Shown piece by piece: positions 61,877-64,000 of a stretch of 64,000 nt of DNA. Numbering within the stretch: position 1 is the first letter of the stretch; each line of letters starts with the position of its first letter. The stretch comes from Clostridia bacterium (GTDB lineage: Bacteria > Bacillota_A > Clostridia > Oscillospirales > CAG-272): contig JAFVXC010000024.1 in the NCBI GenBank assembly GCA_017501345.1, positions 62,001-126,000 on the forward strand, read 5' to 3'. Position numbers and translations under genes: made by a program. Below the pieces are notes generated by a model, which saw only the letters and a program-made list of their open reading frames with translations, was not told the DNA's origin and made no database searches.

Positions 61877-62689
61877 GTGCTTTTTGACAGCCATACGCAT
61901 ACTGTTTTTTCCTTTGACGGTTCGCCCGAAGCCTCTCCGCACGCAATGTGTGAGGCGGCGCTCCGTGCGGGTCTTTCGGGGATCGCACTGACCGATCACT
62001 TCGAAGCCAATAACGTGAAGGAGCAGATCTACGAGCCATTCAAAGCCGACGAAGCATTTGCCGCCGCTATGGAGGCAAAGGAAGCCTTCAAGGGGCGCCT
62101 TCGCGTTTCGGTCGGGATCGAGCTCGGTCAGGCGACCGAATGCCCCGAGGCGGCACGCGCGCTTCTCGATACACACAAATACGATTTCGTGCTCGGGTCG
62201 ATCCACAATCTCCCCGCAGTTCCCGATTTTTATTATTTCCGCTTTGAGATCATCCCCGACCGTCTGATCGACAATCTCTTCGCCCGTGTACTTGACGAGG
62301 CCGAACGGTTATGCGATTTTGACGGTATCCACGCGCTCGCGCACCTGACCTATATGCACAGATACGTTGTGTATGCATCGCGCACGATCGACTTTACAAG
62401 GCATATGGAACAGCTCGAGGCGATCTTCCGAAAAATGATCCGTAAGGATCTCGCACTTGAGGTCAACGTTTCCCTTCTTCGAAGAGGTCGCGATCTTCTG
62501 ATGCCCACGCGAGAATTGATCGAGCTTTACCGCGAAAACGGCGGTGAACTCTTTACCGTCGGCTCGGATGCACACTGTCCTAAGGACGTCGGTGCAAACA
62601 TTGCTGACGCATACGAGTTGCTCCGCGCGCTTTCTGTTCCATCCGTCGCATTCTATGAAAACGGCAAGCCCGAGTTGATCCCGATTTGA
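61877..62689 (+). CDS. PHP-domain phosphoesterase, HisJ-type histidinol-phosphatase family
   Basis: A 270-residue PHP protein. Metal-binding motifs are present: DSHTHTVFSFDG at the start (HxH), ALTDHFE (His-Asp region), VGIELGQ (Glu), GSIHNLP (His), ALAHLTYMHRY (His) and SDAHCPKDVG (Asp-His) near the end. The family includes histidinol-phosphate phosphatase HisJ; paralogues act on other phosphoesters, and no his genes are near, so the substrate is open. The start is GTG 61877 with GAGGAGG eight bases before. The MutS-like gene begins about 30 bases downstream. Confidence 0.85.
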   Translation: MLFDSHTHTVFSFDGSPEASPHAMCEAALRAGLSGIALTDHFEANNVKEQIYEPFKADEAFAAAMEAKEAFKGRLRVSVGIELGQATECPEAARALLDTHKYDFVLGSIHNLPAVPDFYYFRFEIIPDRLIDNLFARVLDEAERLCDFDGIHALAHLTYMHRYVVYASRTIDFTRHMEQLEAIFRKMIRKDLALEVNVSLLRRGRDLLMPTRELIELYRENGGELFTVGSDAHCPKDVGANIADAYELLRALSVPSVAFYENGKPELIPI

Positions 62690-62720
62690 TCACTTCCGTA
62701 CTTACGAAAGGAATTCCTAT

Positions 62721-64000
62721 ATGAATACAGAGCTGAACGATTTCAGTTTACTTTACCCTGCGGAAAATACGCAGAACCGATACGACGAGCGTCTGCACCC
62801 GAATATTGATATGTTCGTGCTTGAGGAGCTTGGTCTGCTTGACGTATTCAATCTCAAAAACAGCGACCTCAGCGAGTATTTCACCTCCGATCCCTTAGCG
62901 ATCCGATACCGCAATGAGGTTTTCGCCGATATGCTCGCCTGCCCCTCGATTTCAAAAACGCTCAGCAGGCTGATCCCCATTCTCAGCGATATTATGGAGC
63001 TTCGCCGACTTGAGGCAGACGATGGAGAGGCGAATTCCTATCTGCTCAGCATTTCTGAGATCGAGCTTTACATCTCGAGCATCGATACGCTTCACAAGGG
63101 TCTCGGTCCGCTTCGCGAGAAGATGAAGAGCGTCGGCTTTCAGACGTTGACCGATCGCATTGCCGAGCTCGCAGAAAGCGATTATTATGCTGAGCTGAAT
63201 ATGAAGCTGAACGAGCTTACGGACCGCGTTCGCGAGATCCGCAGCGTTACGATCGGTGTCAATCTCGATGCACAGCTCCGTCCGACCTCGGCGGGCGTGC
63301 TTTCGATCAACCCCGAGCCCTTCCGCTCGGGTGACGTGCTTGAAAAGATCCTCAGACTGAATTTTAAGGATGACGAATACACCTGCATCGCCGATCTCGT
63401 TCCCTTCGGCAAGAAGCAATCCGAAAATCAGAAGACTGCACTTTCGCTCGCGTTCTATTCCGCGATCAACGACGTTTACAAAAGCTCCCTCCGCTCATGG
63501 AAAAAGATCGTGCAGTCCTACGTGCTTGAAAATACCGATTTTCTGCTCAACCTGATGCCTGAGATCGAATTTCTCGTAAAGGGTACCGAGATCCTCCGTG
63601 CGCTCTCCGAAAAGGGCTGTGCCCTGACCGCACCGAGCATTCCCGACCCGTACACACCTGTTTTCCGAACGAAGGCGCTTTATAATCCCTGCGTCGCGCT
63701 CAGGATCGACGACGAGATCGTTTCGAACGACTTCACCTTCGACGAAAGCGCGATGATCTGGGTACTGACAGGTCCGAACCGCGGCGGCAAGTCGGTGATA
63801 ACCTGTGCCGTAGGTATCGCGCAAGCGATGCTTCAGCTCGGTATGTTCATTCCCGCAGAGGAAGCCGAGATCTCTCCTGTCGACGGGATCTTCACACATT
63901 TCCCCACCGGTGCTGACGATACGATCAACAAAGGGCGTCTCGGTGAGGAATGCGCACGTCTCGGAGAGATATTTGATCTCGTAACCGAAAAAAGTCTCGT
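62721..64000 (+). CDS. MutS-family ATPase, 3' truncated by the window edge
   Basis: A frame open from ATG 62721 (AAAGGA eight bases before) to the right edge, 426 residues. The first 340 residues lack the MutS mismatch-reading domain and resemble only the lever/clamp helices (AESDYYAELNMKLNELTDRV). The ATPase starts near 345: Walker A TGPNRGGKSV at about 350-359, then LGMFIPAEEAEISPVDGIFT, the MutS pattern of helix and D-x-IF-T strand. The GPNRGGKS form instead of GPNMAGKS and the short N-terminal part set it apart from MutS1 and MutS2. Role unknown; probably a stand-alone DNA-structure ATPase. Confidence 0.82.
   Translation, partial: MNTELNDFSLLYPAENTQNRYDERLHPNIDMFVLEELGLLDVFNLKNSDLSEYFTSDPLAIRYRNEVFADMLACPSISKTLSRLIPILSDIMELRRLEADDGEANSYLLSISEIELYISSIDTLHKGLGPLREKMKSVGFQTLTDRIAELAESDYYAELNMKLNELTDRVREIRSVTIGVNLDAQLRPTSAGVLSINPEPFRSGDVLEKILRLNFKDDEYTCIADLVPFGKKQSENQKTALSLAFYSAINDVYKSSLRSWKKIVQSYVLENTDFLLNLMPEIEFLVKGTEILRALSEKGCALTAPSIPDPYTPVFRTKALYNPCVALRIDDEIVSNDFTFDESAMIWVLTGPNRGGKSVITCAVGIAQAMLQLGMFIPAEEAEISPVDGIFTHFPTGADDTINKGRLGEECARLGEIFDLVTEKSL

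Overview
The window comes from a Gram-positive, endospore-forming member of the Clostridia (Firmicutes), probably an uncultured gut or rumen lineage. The pointers are sporulation and germination genes (yabP, yabQ, a CwlD-type amidase, PdaA-like deacetylases), a DivIC homologue, a THF riboswitch in front of folT, strong GGAGG ribosome binding sites, many near-consensus TTGACA-N17-TATAAT promoters, and third positions rich in C and G (ATC, GAG, CTC codons). No phage, insertion sequence or CRISPR array was seen. Both ends are cut: a YesL-like membrane protein on the left and a MutS-family ATPase on the right.

Layout. 1-2.1 kb: end of a membrane protein, then two polysaccharide deacetylases on the minus strand. 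2.2-5.1 kb: argG and argH, with an ARG-box-like site inside the argG promoter. 5.1-13.6 kb, minus strand: two BspA-type leucine-rich-repeat lipoproteins, three SPFH/HflK-HflC-like membrane proteins and a P-type metal ATPase, probably one transcript. 13.6-19.3 kb, minus strand: a THF-riboswitch-led run of folT, folC, mazG, an S4 protein, yabP, yabQ, divIC and an alpha/beta hydrolase. 19.4-25.8 kb: small membrane protein, MATE exporter, tadA, CPBP protease, cwlD, pgeF, an unknown conserved protein and a Dabb protein. 25.9-30.7 kb: ylxM-ffh-rpsP-khpA, an unknown gene and glpK. 30.8-37.8 kb: lnt and an RluA-type synthase (minus), mtaB, a PurL-like protein lacking the expected catalytic motifs, and rpmB. 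38-43.9 kb: an arabinose locus (AraC-type regulator, araA, GH127, GH51). 44-50.4 kb: pgsA, rimO, polA, a DNA glycosylase and a glycosyltransferase. 50.4-56 kb: an FAD oxidoreductase with a putative polysaccharide-degrading protein, an M14 carboxypeptidase, tRNA-Arg(CCU), a HAD hydrolase and a 57-residue protein. 56-64 kb: typA, a membrane protein, a Xer-type recombinase, an unknown protein, a PHP phosphoesterase and a MutS-like ATPase.

How the genes work together. argG and argH make arginine from citrulline. The folate transporter and FolC import and polyglutamylate folate under folate sensing, and read-through would couple them to spore-coat, division and translation-quality genes. The arabinose genes would release L-arabinose from arabinan or arabinosides (GH51, GH127) and isomerise it (AraA); kinase and epimerase genes are elsewhere.

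The most unusual items are the triple-SPFH plus P-type ATPase operon, the degenerate PurL-like protein, the leader and N-terminal tag shared by araA and the GH51 gene, and an apolipoprotein N-acyltransferase in a spore former. All assignments rest on reading sequence and remembered family motifs; no database search was run.
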